Position numbers and translations under genes: made by a program. From Bacillota bacterium (GTDB lineage: Bacteria; Bacillota; Clostridia; Oscillospirales; Acutalibacteraceae), in NCBI GenBank assembly GCA_023391275.1, contig JAEWBE010000039.1, positions 1 through 8,262 on the forward strand: a stretch of 8,262 nt of DNA, in the 5' to 3' direction. How positions within the stretch are numbered: position 1 is the stretch's first letter; each line of letters starts with the position of its first letter. Below, in pieces: positions 1 to 5,954 of this stretch. The notes under the pieces were generated by a model. The model had not been told where the DNA came from. It saw only the letters and a program-made list of their open reading frames with translations, and did not search any database.

Positions 1-14
1 TGGAAGGTGATTGA

Positions 15-854
15 GTGGCTGCAGATTTGCATTGTCACACGAAAATGTCCGACGGTTCGGTTGGAATTGATGAGGTGGTTTTACTCGCGAAGAAAAAGGG
101 GATTTCTACGATTGCCGTAACGGATCACGATACATTTTCAGGGTCAACCAGAGCAAAAATTTTCGGTGACAGACATGGGGTTGAAGTAATTTCCGGAATT
201 GAGTTATCAACGATTGACCCGGAAACCGGCCGAAAAGTACACCTTTTGTGCTACCTGAGCGATAGCACGGACCGGCTGGAGGGTTTGTGCAAGCGAACAG
301 GGGACAGCAGGAGGCAGGCTGCAAGCATCATGCTTCAGAAGGTGATGCGCCTTTATCCCATTACAGCTGAAATGGTGATGCGCCGCGCCCACGGCAGCAC
401 GAATATTTTTAAACAGCATATTATGCATGCCCTGATTGACGCGGGCTTTGCGGACGATTTTTTTGGATCGACTTTTCAAAGGCTGTTTAATTCAAAAACC
501 GGACTGGCTTATTGTCCGGTCAATTATCCCAATATTCATGATGTAATTGAGCAGGTGCATGAAGCGGGCGGTTTAGCCGTTTTGGCGCATCCGGGTGTAT
601 ATGACAGCTACGGCTTGCTGGAGCAGCTTGCGGCCAGCCAAAAAATTGAAGGCGTTGAGGTTTGGCATCCGCGCAACAAACCGGGTGACGAGGAAAAGTT
701 TATCGCTACGGCACAAAAGTACGGTTTGGTTATGACGGGCGGCACCGATTTCCATGGCATGTACACCTCTGTAAAAATGCCGATCGGAACCTGCGTAACG
801 CCGGATGAACAATTGCAGGCGCTGAAAAAACGCAAGGCGAATTTTAATAAATAA
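15..854 (+). CDS. PHP-domain metal-dependent phosphoesterase (YciV/TrpH-like)
   Basis: A 279-residue PHP-family protein. All the metal-site motifs are visible: H6-x-H8 with S12-D13-G14 (motif I), T36-D37-H38-D39 (motif II), E63, H76, A191-H192-P193-G194 (motif III), and D245-x-H247 in a GTDFHG motif (motif IV). This is the trinuclear-metal layout of the stand-alone PHP phosphoesterases (E. coli YciV/TrpH, RNase AM). Those enzymes hydrolyse 3',5'-nucleoside bisphosphates or trim 5' ends of short RNAs; the exact substrate here is inferred only from family. The length is normal for the family and there is no signal peptide, so it is expected to be cytosolic. The start is GTG at 15. An in-frame TGA lies directly before it (12-14) and a GGAAGG ribosome site at 2-7 is well spaced, so the gene is complete. 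It is followed after 19 bp by the TSCPD gene, probably in one transcript. Confidence 0.9.
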   Translation: MAADLHCHTKMSDGSVGIDEVVLLAKKKGISTIAVTDHDTFSGSTRAKIFGDRHGVEVISGIELSTIDPETGRKVHLLCYLSDSTDRLEGLCKRTGDSRRQAASIMLQKVMRLYPITAEMVMRRAHGSTNIFKQHIMHALIDAGFADDFFGSTFQRLFNSKTGLAYCPVNYPNIHDVIEQVHEAGGLAVLAHPGVYDSYGLLEQLAASQKIEGVEVWHPRNKPGDEEKFIATAQKYGLVMTGGTDFHGMYTSVKMPIGTCVTPDEQLQALKKRKANFNK

Positions 855-873
855 TGAGTGGGGGCAAATCCGG

Positions 874-1134
874 TTGGAATATCGGTATAAAACAAAAGGC
901 ACCTGTTCTTCCGAAATGATCGTTAATCTGGAGGGGGATATCATCCGTTCAGTGAAAATCATCGGTGGCTGCAATGGAAATGCAAAAGGAATTTGCGCTC
1001 TGGTTCAGGGTATGAAAGTCAGGGATGTCATTCAGCGCTGCAAGGGGATTCAATGCGGGTTTAAATCAACTTCATGCCCGGATCAGCTTGCGATTGCGTT
1101 GCTGCAGGCAACGGAGCGGCAGGCACAGAAATAG
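874..1134 (+). CDS. TSCPD domain-containing protein (TIGR03905-like)
   Basis: An 86-residue protein that is essentially one TSCPD domain. It has the name-giving T66-S67-C68-P69-D70 motif followed by QLA, plus a GGC-x-GN segment at 31-36. Six cysteines (11, 33, 41, 56, 61, 68) suggest metal or redox chemistry. TSCPD domains also occur at the C-terminus of vitamin B12-dependent ribonucleotide reductases; the short stand-alone version is common in Clostridia and has no established function. The start is TTG at 874, chosen because the protein then begins at the usual domain edge and a G-rich GGGGG at 860-864 precedes it; no ATG gives a better start. It is the second gene after the PHP phosphoesterase, with a strong terminator 4 bp past its stop. 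The family call is confident; the role is unknown. Confidence 0.87.
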   Translation: MEYRYKTKGTCSSEMIVNLEGDIIRSVKIIGGCNGNAKGICALVQGMKVRDVIQRCKGIQCGFKSTSCPDQLAIALLQATERQAQK

Positions 1135-1137
1135 AGG

Positions 1138-1174
1138 AAGGGCTGCGAGTTTTTATATCTCGCAGCCCTTTTTT
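1138..1174 (+). terminator. Intrinsic terminator of the PHP-TSCPD unit
   Basis: A perfect 12-bp stem (1138-1149 pairing with 1159-1170, core GGGCTGCGAG) with a 9-nt loop is followed by a T run at 1169-1174. It starts 4 bp after the TSCPD stop codon. The minus-strand mini-gene ends at 1181, so the hairpin also lies just past that gene. In that direction the tract after the stem is only weakly T-rich, so termination there would be less efficient. Confidence 0.92.
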
Positions 1175-1180
1175 GTGCGA

Positions 1181-1306
1181 TTAGCAGTTGCCACAGCCGT
1201 TGTTGTCACAGCCATTGTTTCCACAGCAGCAGAATAAGATGATAATAAGGATAATGATCCAGGTGCAGCCACCGCCGCCAAAACCGCCAAAGCCATTGTT
1301 ACACAT
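1181..1306 (-). CDS. Cys/Gly/Asn-rich 41-residue membrane mini-protein (HCB protein 13-like)
   Basis: A short gene read from ATG at 1306-1304 to TAA at 1183-1181, with an ideal AGGAGG site 9 nt before the start. The 41-residue product has three parts. Residues 1-15 are Gly/Asn-rich. Residues 16-25 are a hydrophobic run of W, I, L and F. The tail from residue 26 begins with C26-C27-C28 and continues with repeated N-N-G-C and G-C units. Eight of the 41 residues are cysteine. This resembles the tiny proteins that databases of Clostridia carry under the odd name 'chorion class high-cysteine HCB protein 13', and more loosely the Gly-rich YjcZ-type sporulation proteins. That match is from memory of the family pattern. 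The function is unknown; a spore-coat or membrane role is a guess. It is convergent with the TSCPD gene and divergent from mcsA. Confidence 0.8.
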   Translation of the reverse strand: MCNNGFGGFGGGGCTWIIILIIILFCCCGNNGCDNNGCGNC

Positions 1307-1392
1307 AATTGTTTGCCTCCTTTCGGTTTACAATATATAATATTGCATTCGCATAAAACGTGTTACAAGTTTTTATTTCCTTCTTTTGAGTA

Positions 1393-1421
1393 TTGAGAAT
1401 GTAAAAACTTTCTTCTATTAA
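1393..1421 (+). promoter_or_regulatory. Candidate sigma-A promoter of the mcsA operon
   Basis: TTGAGA at 1393-1398 and TATTAA at 1416-1421 are separated by 17 bp, about 60 bp before the mcsA start, in an AT-rich stretch. The -10 box matches only 4 of 6 consensus bases, so the assignment is tentative. I found no direct repeat resembling the CtsR operator (GGTCAAA heptads) around it. Confidence 0.35.
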
Positions 1422-1483
1422 TAATCAATTAACAATAATAATATATGATATTACTTATATTATGTGACTGTGGGGGAAATCGT

Positions 1484-1993
1484 ATGATCTGTGAGTCCTG
1501 CGGAAAAAACCCGGCTACCACCCATGTGAAAACCATTATCAACGGAGAATTGACCGAGTATTCTCTTTGTGCGCAATGTGCGCAAAAGCTCGGCTATGGA
1601 AATCTGCTGACCGGGCTTGGGCGCAATTTCAGCAGTCTGCTGGGGGGCTTTTTCGGGGAAATGGAGCCGGACGAAAAAGAGGTTGTACGCTGTAAAGGCT
1701 GCGGTTCCAGCTTTGAGGACATTGCACGCAGCGGAAAGGTTGGCTGCGCCGAATGCTACCATACCTTCTATAACAGGCTGATCCCCATAATCCAGCGCAT
1801 TCACGGCAAAACAAGGCACCGCGGGAAAGTACCGGGGAACGACCTGCCGCAGCCTAAACCCCAAAGTCAGCTGAGCTTAATGCGCCGCGAACTGCGCGAA
1901 GCGATTGACACTGAAAACTTTGAACGCGCCGCGACTCTGCGCGACCGTATCAGGGAACTGGAGGAGGGGGGACACCGTGAAGAAATGGTATGA
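1484..1993 (+). CDS. mcsA: McsA: zinc-finger/UVR-domain activator of arginine kinase McsB
   Basis: A 169-residue McsA homologue of normal length. Four CxxC pairs are intact: C3-C6, C29-C32, C70-C73 and C88-C91, the last in the characteristic GCAECY context. The C-terminal UVR helix is at about 130-160 (ELREAIDTENFERAATLRDR). In Bacillus, McsA binds zinc, activates the protein-arginine kinase McsB and is involved in heat and metal stress responses and in delivery of clients to ClpCP. An in-frame ATG exists at 1445 but would add 13 residues absent from the family. The ATG at 1484 gives the conserved MICESCG start and has GGGGG at 1472-1476 in front. The gene overlaps the next gene by 17 bp. ctsR, its usual upstream neighbour, is not here. 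Confidence 0.93.
   Translation: MICESCGKNPATTHVKTIINGELTEYSLCAQCAQKLGYGNLLTGLGRNFSSLLGGFFGEMEPDEKEVVRCKGCGSSFEDIARSGKVGCAECYHTFYNRLIPIIQRIHGKTRHRGKVPGNDLPQPKPQSQLSLMRRELREAIDTENFERAATLRDRIRELEEGGHREEMV
1961..1971 (+). promoter_or_regulatory. Ribosome binding site deciding the mcsB start
   Basis: The G-rich GAGGAGGGGGG lies inside the end of mcsA, a few bases before GTG at 1977. It supports that GTG, rather than a farther upstream in-frame codon, as the mcsB start. It also implies translational coupling of the two genes. Confidence 0.75.
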
Positions 1994-3044
1994 GAAGAGC
2001 GGGCCCGAAAGTGATGTGGTAATCAGCACACGCATCCGTTTTGTTCGCAATCTGCGGGAATTTTCTTTTCCGGTTAAAATGAGCAGGACTGACCGTAAGG
2101 CTTTGGAGCAAAAAGTGGTCGATGCGGTCATGGATGAAAATACGGTTACTTCTCACCGCTTTCAATTTTTTGATATGGAGAAAATCTCCAAGCCTGAAGC
2201 AGTTTCTCTGGTGGAACGGCATATTGCCAGCCCGGAATTTATTTCGGAGCGCGACGGCCGGAGCATGCTGGTTACGGAGGATGAATCGGTCGGTATTCTG
2301 TTGAATTCGGAGAATCACCTTCATATACAGGCAATTATGGAGGGACTGAATTTAGAAAGAGCATATCAAACCGTGGATCAGCTTGATACAATACTGGATA
2401 AGTCCCTGCATTTTGCTTTTGATGAAAATCTTGGCTATCTTACCCAAAACCCAGCCGACCTTGGAACGGGAATGCGTGCGTCCCTGATGCTGCATTTGCC
2501 GGCGTTGAAGGACGGAGGGGGAATTGCAAGAACTTCCGCCAACCTTTCAAAGCTGGGTCTTGCCCTTCGGGGCATCTACGGTACAGGCACCGAGCCGAAG
2601 GGCGCAATATACCAGCTTTCCAATCAGGTTACACTCGGTCTTTCCGAGCCGGAGGCAATTTCCAACCTTGGCAGCATTTCCATGCAGATCATTTCTCAGG
2701 AGCGCGCCGCCCGGCAGGAACTCGCCGCAAATGTCGATGTTCAGGATACGGTCAGCCGTTCTCTCGGAATCCTGCAAAGTGCAAAAATCATGACGAATGA
2801 CGAATTTATGCATTTAATCTCCAATGTGCGTTTTGGTATCTCCGTGGGCCTTATTTCAAATATCGGTTACGATGAAATCGACAAACTGATTATTGAGATG
2901 CAGCCGGCCACCCTGATGCTTCTCAGCGGAAAGCAAATTACGGTGAATGAGCGGCATGTTCTGCGTGCGCAAATAATAAACGGAATATTAAAAAATCAAA
3001 CAGATGGGGCGGAGGATGATTATGGTGGAATTAACAAACAATAA
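1977..3044 (+). CDS. mcsB: McsB-like ATP:guanido phosphotransferase with altered active site
   Basis: A 355-residue homologue of protein-arginine kinase McsB (Bacillus about 363). Start is GTG at 1977: the protein then opens KKWYEKSGPESDVVISTRIR, aligning with the family N-terminus. Fold landmarks are clear: STRIR with R19 and R21, GYLT at 153-156, GTGMRAS with R167, RGIYG with R198, and SNQVTLG at 215-221. However, the phosphagen-kinase NEEDHLR loop reads NSENHLH (110-116), keeping E112 but replacing the Asp by N113 and the Arg by H116. The reactive Cys before P-x-x-x-G-T-G is N158. The second catalytic Glu (E212 of B. subtilis McsB by my alignment) is T203. The C-terminal RDxxRA phospho-arginine-binding motif reads RHVLRA (326-331). 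In Bacillus McsB phosphorylates arginines to mark proteins for ClpCP. Whether this one is an active kinase is doubtful. It overlaps both neighbours. Confidence 0.9.
   Translation: MKKWYEKSGPESDVVISTRIRFVRNLREFSFPVKMSRTDRKALEQKVVDAVMDENTVTSHRFQFFDMEKISKPEAVSLVERHIASPEFISERDGRSMLVTEDESVGILLNSENHLHIQAIMEGLNLERAYQTVDQLDTILDKSLHFAFDENLGYLTQNPADLGTGMRASLMLHLPALKDGGGIARTSANLSKLGLALRGIYGTGTEPKGAIYQLSNQVTLGLSEPEAISNLGSISMQIISQERAARQELAANVDVQDTVSRSLGILQSAKIMTNDEFMHLISNVRFGISVGLISNIGYDEIDKLIIEMQPATLMLLSGKQITVNERHVLRAQIINGILKNQTDGAEDDYGGINKQ
3011..3015 (+). promoter_or_regulatory. Ribosome binding site of the third operon gene
   Basis: GGAGG lies inside the end of mcsB, 6 nt before ATG at 3022. Two other in-frame ATGs (3004, 3016) are before or directly against this site, so 3022 is the best supported start. 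Confidence 0.7.
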
Positions 3045-3693
3045 CGACGATTTGGCGGCTGCGCTTTTTTCCGCGCTTGGGGAGTCTGTTCCCCACCGTC
3101 GTTCTCTGGAAGACGAAGCCAATCGTCTGATGGAAGAAATACAGGATCGTGATAAACTTCTGCTAAAAGTCATTGAACTTTGCGGCGAACCGAAGACGCC
3201 GAAGCAGCTTTATCTTACTGCTAAAGCCTATAGCTGGCTTGGTCAAAGATATTACGATCAGACCATTCGGTATGCGGGTGAGTACTTACATACCGAGGGA
3301 TGGAGTGAGCTGTTGAACCGGACAAAAGAGGAAAACGGCATAAAAATCAATTACGCAGCCGCGCACCGTGCTTCCGTTTTAATTGACCTTGCAAAGGCGC
3401 AGGAAGGGAAGGGACACCTGGAATCCGCACTCTTCAATTTTATGGAGGCTTACCGGCTTGAGCCTTACAGTGCAATGGATGCGATTAAAGCTGCCAATGT
3501 GATTGTAAAACTGCACGGAAGGGAAGAAGCGCTGGCGTTCCTGTCACAGCAAAAGCAAAGCAAGTATTATGATTCGGTCAAATATACGGATTTGCAAGGG
3601 AATATCAGGAGGAATGATTTGTTTAAGCAGCTTTTGAATGCCCATATTTTGAAGCTGCAGGAAGAAAAGTCCGCTGAAAAAACACTTTTTTAA
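3022..3693 (+). CDS. TPR-like protein of unknown function, third gene of the mcsA-mcsB operon
   Basis: A 223-residue soluble, helical protein that I do not recognise as a named family. Residues about 111-148 read like a tetratricopeptide repeat (alanine-rich helix, LAKAQEGKGHLESALFNFMEAYRLEP with the G-x-x-x-x-A and Y-x-L-x-P spacing). A weaker TPR-like helix pair lies at about 62-89. There is no signal peptide or membrane segment. Residues 28-50 are strongly charged and could be coiled coil. The start at 3022 lies inside mcsB (23-bp overlap), with GGAGG at 3011-3015, so it should be co-translated with mcsB. TPRs bind proteins, so an adaptor or scaffold role in the McsA/McsB pathway is a reasonable guess from context only. 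It occupies the place where clpC follows mcsB in Bacillus. Confidence 0.8.
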   Translation: MVELTNNNDDLAAALFSALGESVPHRRSLEDEANRLMEEIQDRDKLLLKVIELCGEPKTPKQLYLTAKAYSWLGQRYYDQTIRYAGEYLHTEGWSELLNRTKEENGIKINYAAAHRASVLIDLAKAQEGKGHLESALFNFMEAYRLEPYSAMDAIKAANVIVKLHGREEALAFLSQQKQSKYYDSVKYTDLQGNIRRNDLFKQLLNAHILKLQEEKSAEKTLF

Positions 3694-3740
3694 AGAATGA
3701 AATGGAGCTACCGGTTGCGGTAGCTCCATTTCATTCTTTA
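3691..3740 (+). terminator. Perfect 23-bp inverted repeat ending the mcsA operon
   Basis: Bases 3691-3713 are exactly complementary to 3718-3740, with a GTTG loop. The left arm begins with the TAA stop codon of the TPR-like gene. The stem core is GGAGCTACCG. No clean T run follows (CTATAGGTTTTAAGG), but the arm itself ends TTTCATTCTTTA, so the shorter inner stem plus this T-rich arm could terminate transcription in either direction between the two convergent genes. Confidence 0.65.
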
Positions 3741-3751
3741 CTATAGGTTTT

Positions 3752-3798
3752 AAGGTAAAATTAAAAGGCCGAGGAATACTTTGCAGTCTCCTTCGGCT
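3752..3798 (-). terminator. Intrinsic terminator of the chemotaxis receptor gene
   Basis: Read on the minus strand, AGCCGAAGGA (3798-3789) pairs with TTCCTCGGCC (3776-3767) through GCCGA/TCGGC and GGA/TCC with a one-base bulge. TTTTAATTTTACC follows. It lies about 22 bp past the stop codon at 3820. Confidence 0.7.
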
Positions 3799-3819
3799 GA
3801 ATTTCTGTTTTGAACTGGC

Positions 3820-5574
3820 TTAATATTTACTGTCCATTGAACTTTCCGGTACAACCTCTTCGTACCGGGGTGCTTCAATTTGATCAAAATCGGTTTCAGG
3901 TCGCAATTGAAACCGTTCAACAAGTGTTTTCAGCATCTGAGCCTGACCGGACAGTTCCTCGCTTGCCGCCGCGCTTTCTTCCGCTGTCGCCGAATTAGTC
4001 TGCACCACATTTGAAATTTGCTCCACGCCAAGCGTTACCTGATTAATTGCATCCGACTGTCTTTTTGTCGCGATTGAAATTTGTTCCACGGTGTCGGAAA
4101 CTGCTTTTGCGCTTTCTACTACACGATACAACGATTTGGCGGTTTTATCGGCAATCTTTGTACCATTTAAGACTTGTTCCACTGAGTTTTCAATTAAAGC
4201 GGTCGTGTTTTTGGCTGCTTCCGCACTTTTACTGGCCAGATTTCTCACTTCATCTGCTACAACGGCAAAGCCTTTGCCGGCTGAACCCGCTCTTGCCGCT
4301 TCTACAGCAGCATTCAATGCGAGTATGTTTGTCTGGAAAGCAATATCTTCAATTGTCTTAATGATTTTACCGATTTCCCCGGAGGACGCATTGATTTCGG
4401 CCATTGCTTTTGTCATTTCATCCATGTAGCGATTGCTGGCTTCGATTTCTTCGCTGACATGGGATACGCTTTTGCTGGCACTCAGCGCGTGTGTGGCATT
4501 GCTTTTTACATGGGTGGATATTTCTTCGATTGTCGAGGTAAGCTCCTCCACAGAGCTTGCCTGCTCAGACGCGCCCTGCGCAAGTGCCTGTGCACCGTCG
4601 GAAACCTGTTCGGAACTGCTTGATACCTGCTCGGAAGAGCGTTCAATCTGAGTCAGCGCATGGTTAAAAGAAAATACGATGCTGTCAATGGAGTTTTTCA
4701 GTTCTTCAAAGTCACCCTTGAACTCTTCTTTCGGGGCAATATTGAAATTGCCCTGCGCCATTTTACCCAGATTGACTTTTATATCGTCTATGTATGCCCG
4801 CAGCGTTGCGACCGTTTCAGCGAAAGCAGCGCCCAGTTCCCCAAGTTCATTTTTGGAATTGATATTAAACTGCACGCTCAAATCGCCTTGGGCCATTCTT
4901 TGGGCGGCTTGCGCCATGACTTTAACCGGTTTGCTGATCTCGTGCGAAATTGCAAAGGCAATCAGAAGTGAAACAACCAGCGACAGAAGAATAAGTAATA
5001 AAATAATCCATGTTCCTGCGGTGCCCTGCTGTTTCAGCTTACTGCTTATCTGGTTGCCGGAGTCTGTTTTGGCCTTAATCAAATCATTGACGGTGGAGCG
5101 TATTTTATCGGAAAGGGGGTTTGCCTGCTCCTCCATTAACCTGGCCGCTTCCTCTTTGTTATCAGCCTGCGCCAGATTCACCATTTGTAATCTGATATCC
5201 GAAAATTTTGTCAAATTTTCCTGAATATTATTATAATAGCCGATTTCTTTTTCGGTAACCATGTCCGTTTTCATTTTTGCAAAATATTGGCTGAGCTTTG
5301 CGTTGGACTGATTCAGTGCATCCATGCTTTCCTGCCGCTTTTGCGGGTCGGTTTGATAAATAATGTCGTATATATTCGCTCGGCTTGAATTAAACTCCGT
5401 ATTGAACAAACCAATATCACCTTGTGAAAAGCCGTAATTTACCAGGGCGTTTGCATACTCCGTATTCATATTTGTCATCGCGGTAAGACCGAGTATCCCG
5501 CTGAGGCTGCAAATAATTGTTACAAAAATAAATGTAATGATTAACTTTTTCCCAATTTTCATGTTCTTTAGCAT
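3820..5574 (-). CDS. Methyl-accepting chemotaxis protein
   Basis: A 584-residue membrane chemoreceptor. Order of parts: TM helix 1 at about 11-33; an external helical ligand-binding region at about 34-187, consistent with a four-helix-bundle (4HB_MCP) sensor; TM helix 2 at about 188-209; a HAMP domain at about 211-263 with the typical P216 and E243-L-G; a second HAMP-like segment at about 264-308 (KMAQGNFNIAP, then FEELKNSI); and the coiled-coil signalling domain. The highly conserved hairpin tip that contacts CheA/CheW is intact at about 408-446 (IEDIAFQTNILALNAAVEAA onward). The C-terminus is an acidic tail without the NWETF-type CheR tether. It senses an unknown ligand and controls CheA. 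The start is ATG at 5574, preferred over ATG at 5562 because a weak AGAAAGAG site precedes it and many MCPs begin M-x-K-N-M-K-I. It is monocistronic; no che or fli genes are near. Confidence 0.95.
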   Translation of the reverse strand: MLKNMKIGKKLIITFIFVTIICSLSGILGLTAMTNMNTEYANALVNYGFSQGDIGLFNTEFNSSRANIYDIIYQTDPQKRQESMDALNQSNAKLSQYFAKMKTDMVTEKEIGYYNNIQENLTKFSDIRLQMVNLAQADNKEEAARLMEEQANPLSDKIRSTVNDLIKAKTDSGNQISSKLKQQGTAGTWIILLLILLSLVVSLLIAFAISHEISKPVKVMAQAAQRMAQGDLSVQFNINSKNELGELGAAFAETVATLRAYIDDIKVNLGKMAQGNFNIAPKEEFKGDFEELKNSIDSIVFSFNHALTQIERSSEQVSSSSEQVSDGAQALAQGASEQASSVEELTSTIEEISTHVKSNATHALSASKSVSHVSEEIEASNRYMDEMTKAMAEINASSGEIGKIIKTIEDIAFQTNILALNAAVEAARAGSAGKGFAVVADEVRNLASKSAEAAKNTTALIENSVEQVLNGTKIADKTAKSLYRVVESAKAVSDTVEQISIATKRQSDAINQVTLGVEQISNVVQTNSATAEESAAASEELSGQAQMLKTLVERFQLRPETDFDQIEAPRYEEVVPESSMDSKY

Positions 5575-5954
5575 ACTGCATCTCTTTCTGTTTTGTTTTT
5601 ACATTGTCTGGTAGAAAGTATTGGTTTTGTTTTAAGATGAAACGAGAACTTCCTGACAAATGGTTCATAAAATCAAAGAACAATCAACAATTATTTGATT
5701 AGGAGTACCATTTTATTGAAGCCGTCCTCCGAATTAATATAGTATGCACCATTTACTCAGAATTGTTTTATTCCAGAATTTGTGAAATGAAGCAATTTCC
5801 AGTAGAAATGTTTGTGCATGAATTAATAATACTCGAAAAAAGCATAGATTTCAATACTTTGAGTCACATTTATCAAATATCTAAAGGTATTGTCACGAAG
5901 ACTTGGCAAAAATCTATATGGTTTATTCGAGTAATTTAAGGGACAGTGATTGGC
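5575..5954. other. AT-rich intergenic region between divergent receptor and regulator genes
   Basis: This 380-bp stretch is more AT-rich than its flanks and must hold the promoters of two divergent genes. I found no convincing sigma-A or flagellar sigma-D (TAAA with GCCGATAT) promoter for the receptor. An in-frame open stretch on the plus strand runs from 5703 to a TAA at 5937-5939. Its only ATG-started part is 50 codons from 5787 and has no ribosome site, so it is not called as a gene. A dispersed 8-bp inverted repeat, TACTCGAA at 5830-5837 and TTCGAGTA at 5926-5933, flanks the candidate promoter of the regulator. Confidence 0.6.
5890..5920 (+). promoter_or_regulatory. Candidate promoter of the XRE regulator gene
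   Basis: TTGTCA (5890-5895, 5 of 6 consensus bases) and TATATG (5915-5920, 4 of 6) are separated by 19 bp, longer than ideal. An arm of the TACTCGAA/TTCGAGTA inverted repeat lies just downstream at 5926-5933, a plausible position for self-repression. Tentative. Confidence 0.3.

Noticed and set aside
1025..1237. 70-codon plus-strand frame across the TSCPD gene end and terminator
   Set aside because: It reads through the terminator hairpin in a shifted frame and has no ribosome site.
1331..1345. CAATAT-ATA-ATATTG palindrome before the mini-gene as an operator or sporulation promoter
   Set aside because: It is simple AT-rich sequence; I could not match it to sigma-E, -F, -G or -K consensus elements with correct spacing.
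1445..1483. Upstream ATG giving McsA 13 extra residues
   Set aside because: The extension has no ribosome site and is not part of the McsA family; the conserved protein begins at the ATG at 1484.
1905..1976. Longer mcsB start inside mcsA
   Set aside because: The 24 added residues are just another frame of the UVR-domain coding sequence; GTG at 1977 has a strong ribosome site and fits the family N-terminus.
4047..5224. Several plus-strand open frames opposite the chemoreceptor gene
   Set aside because: They are antisense shadows of a well-supported 584-residue MCP, with low-complexity Ser/Leu/Ala composition and no ribosome sites.
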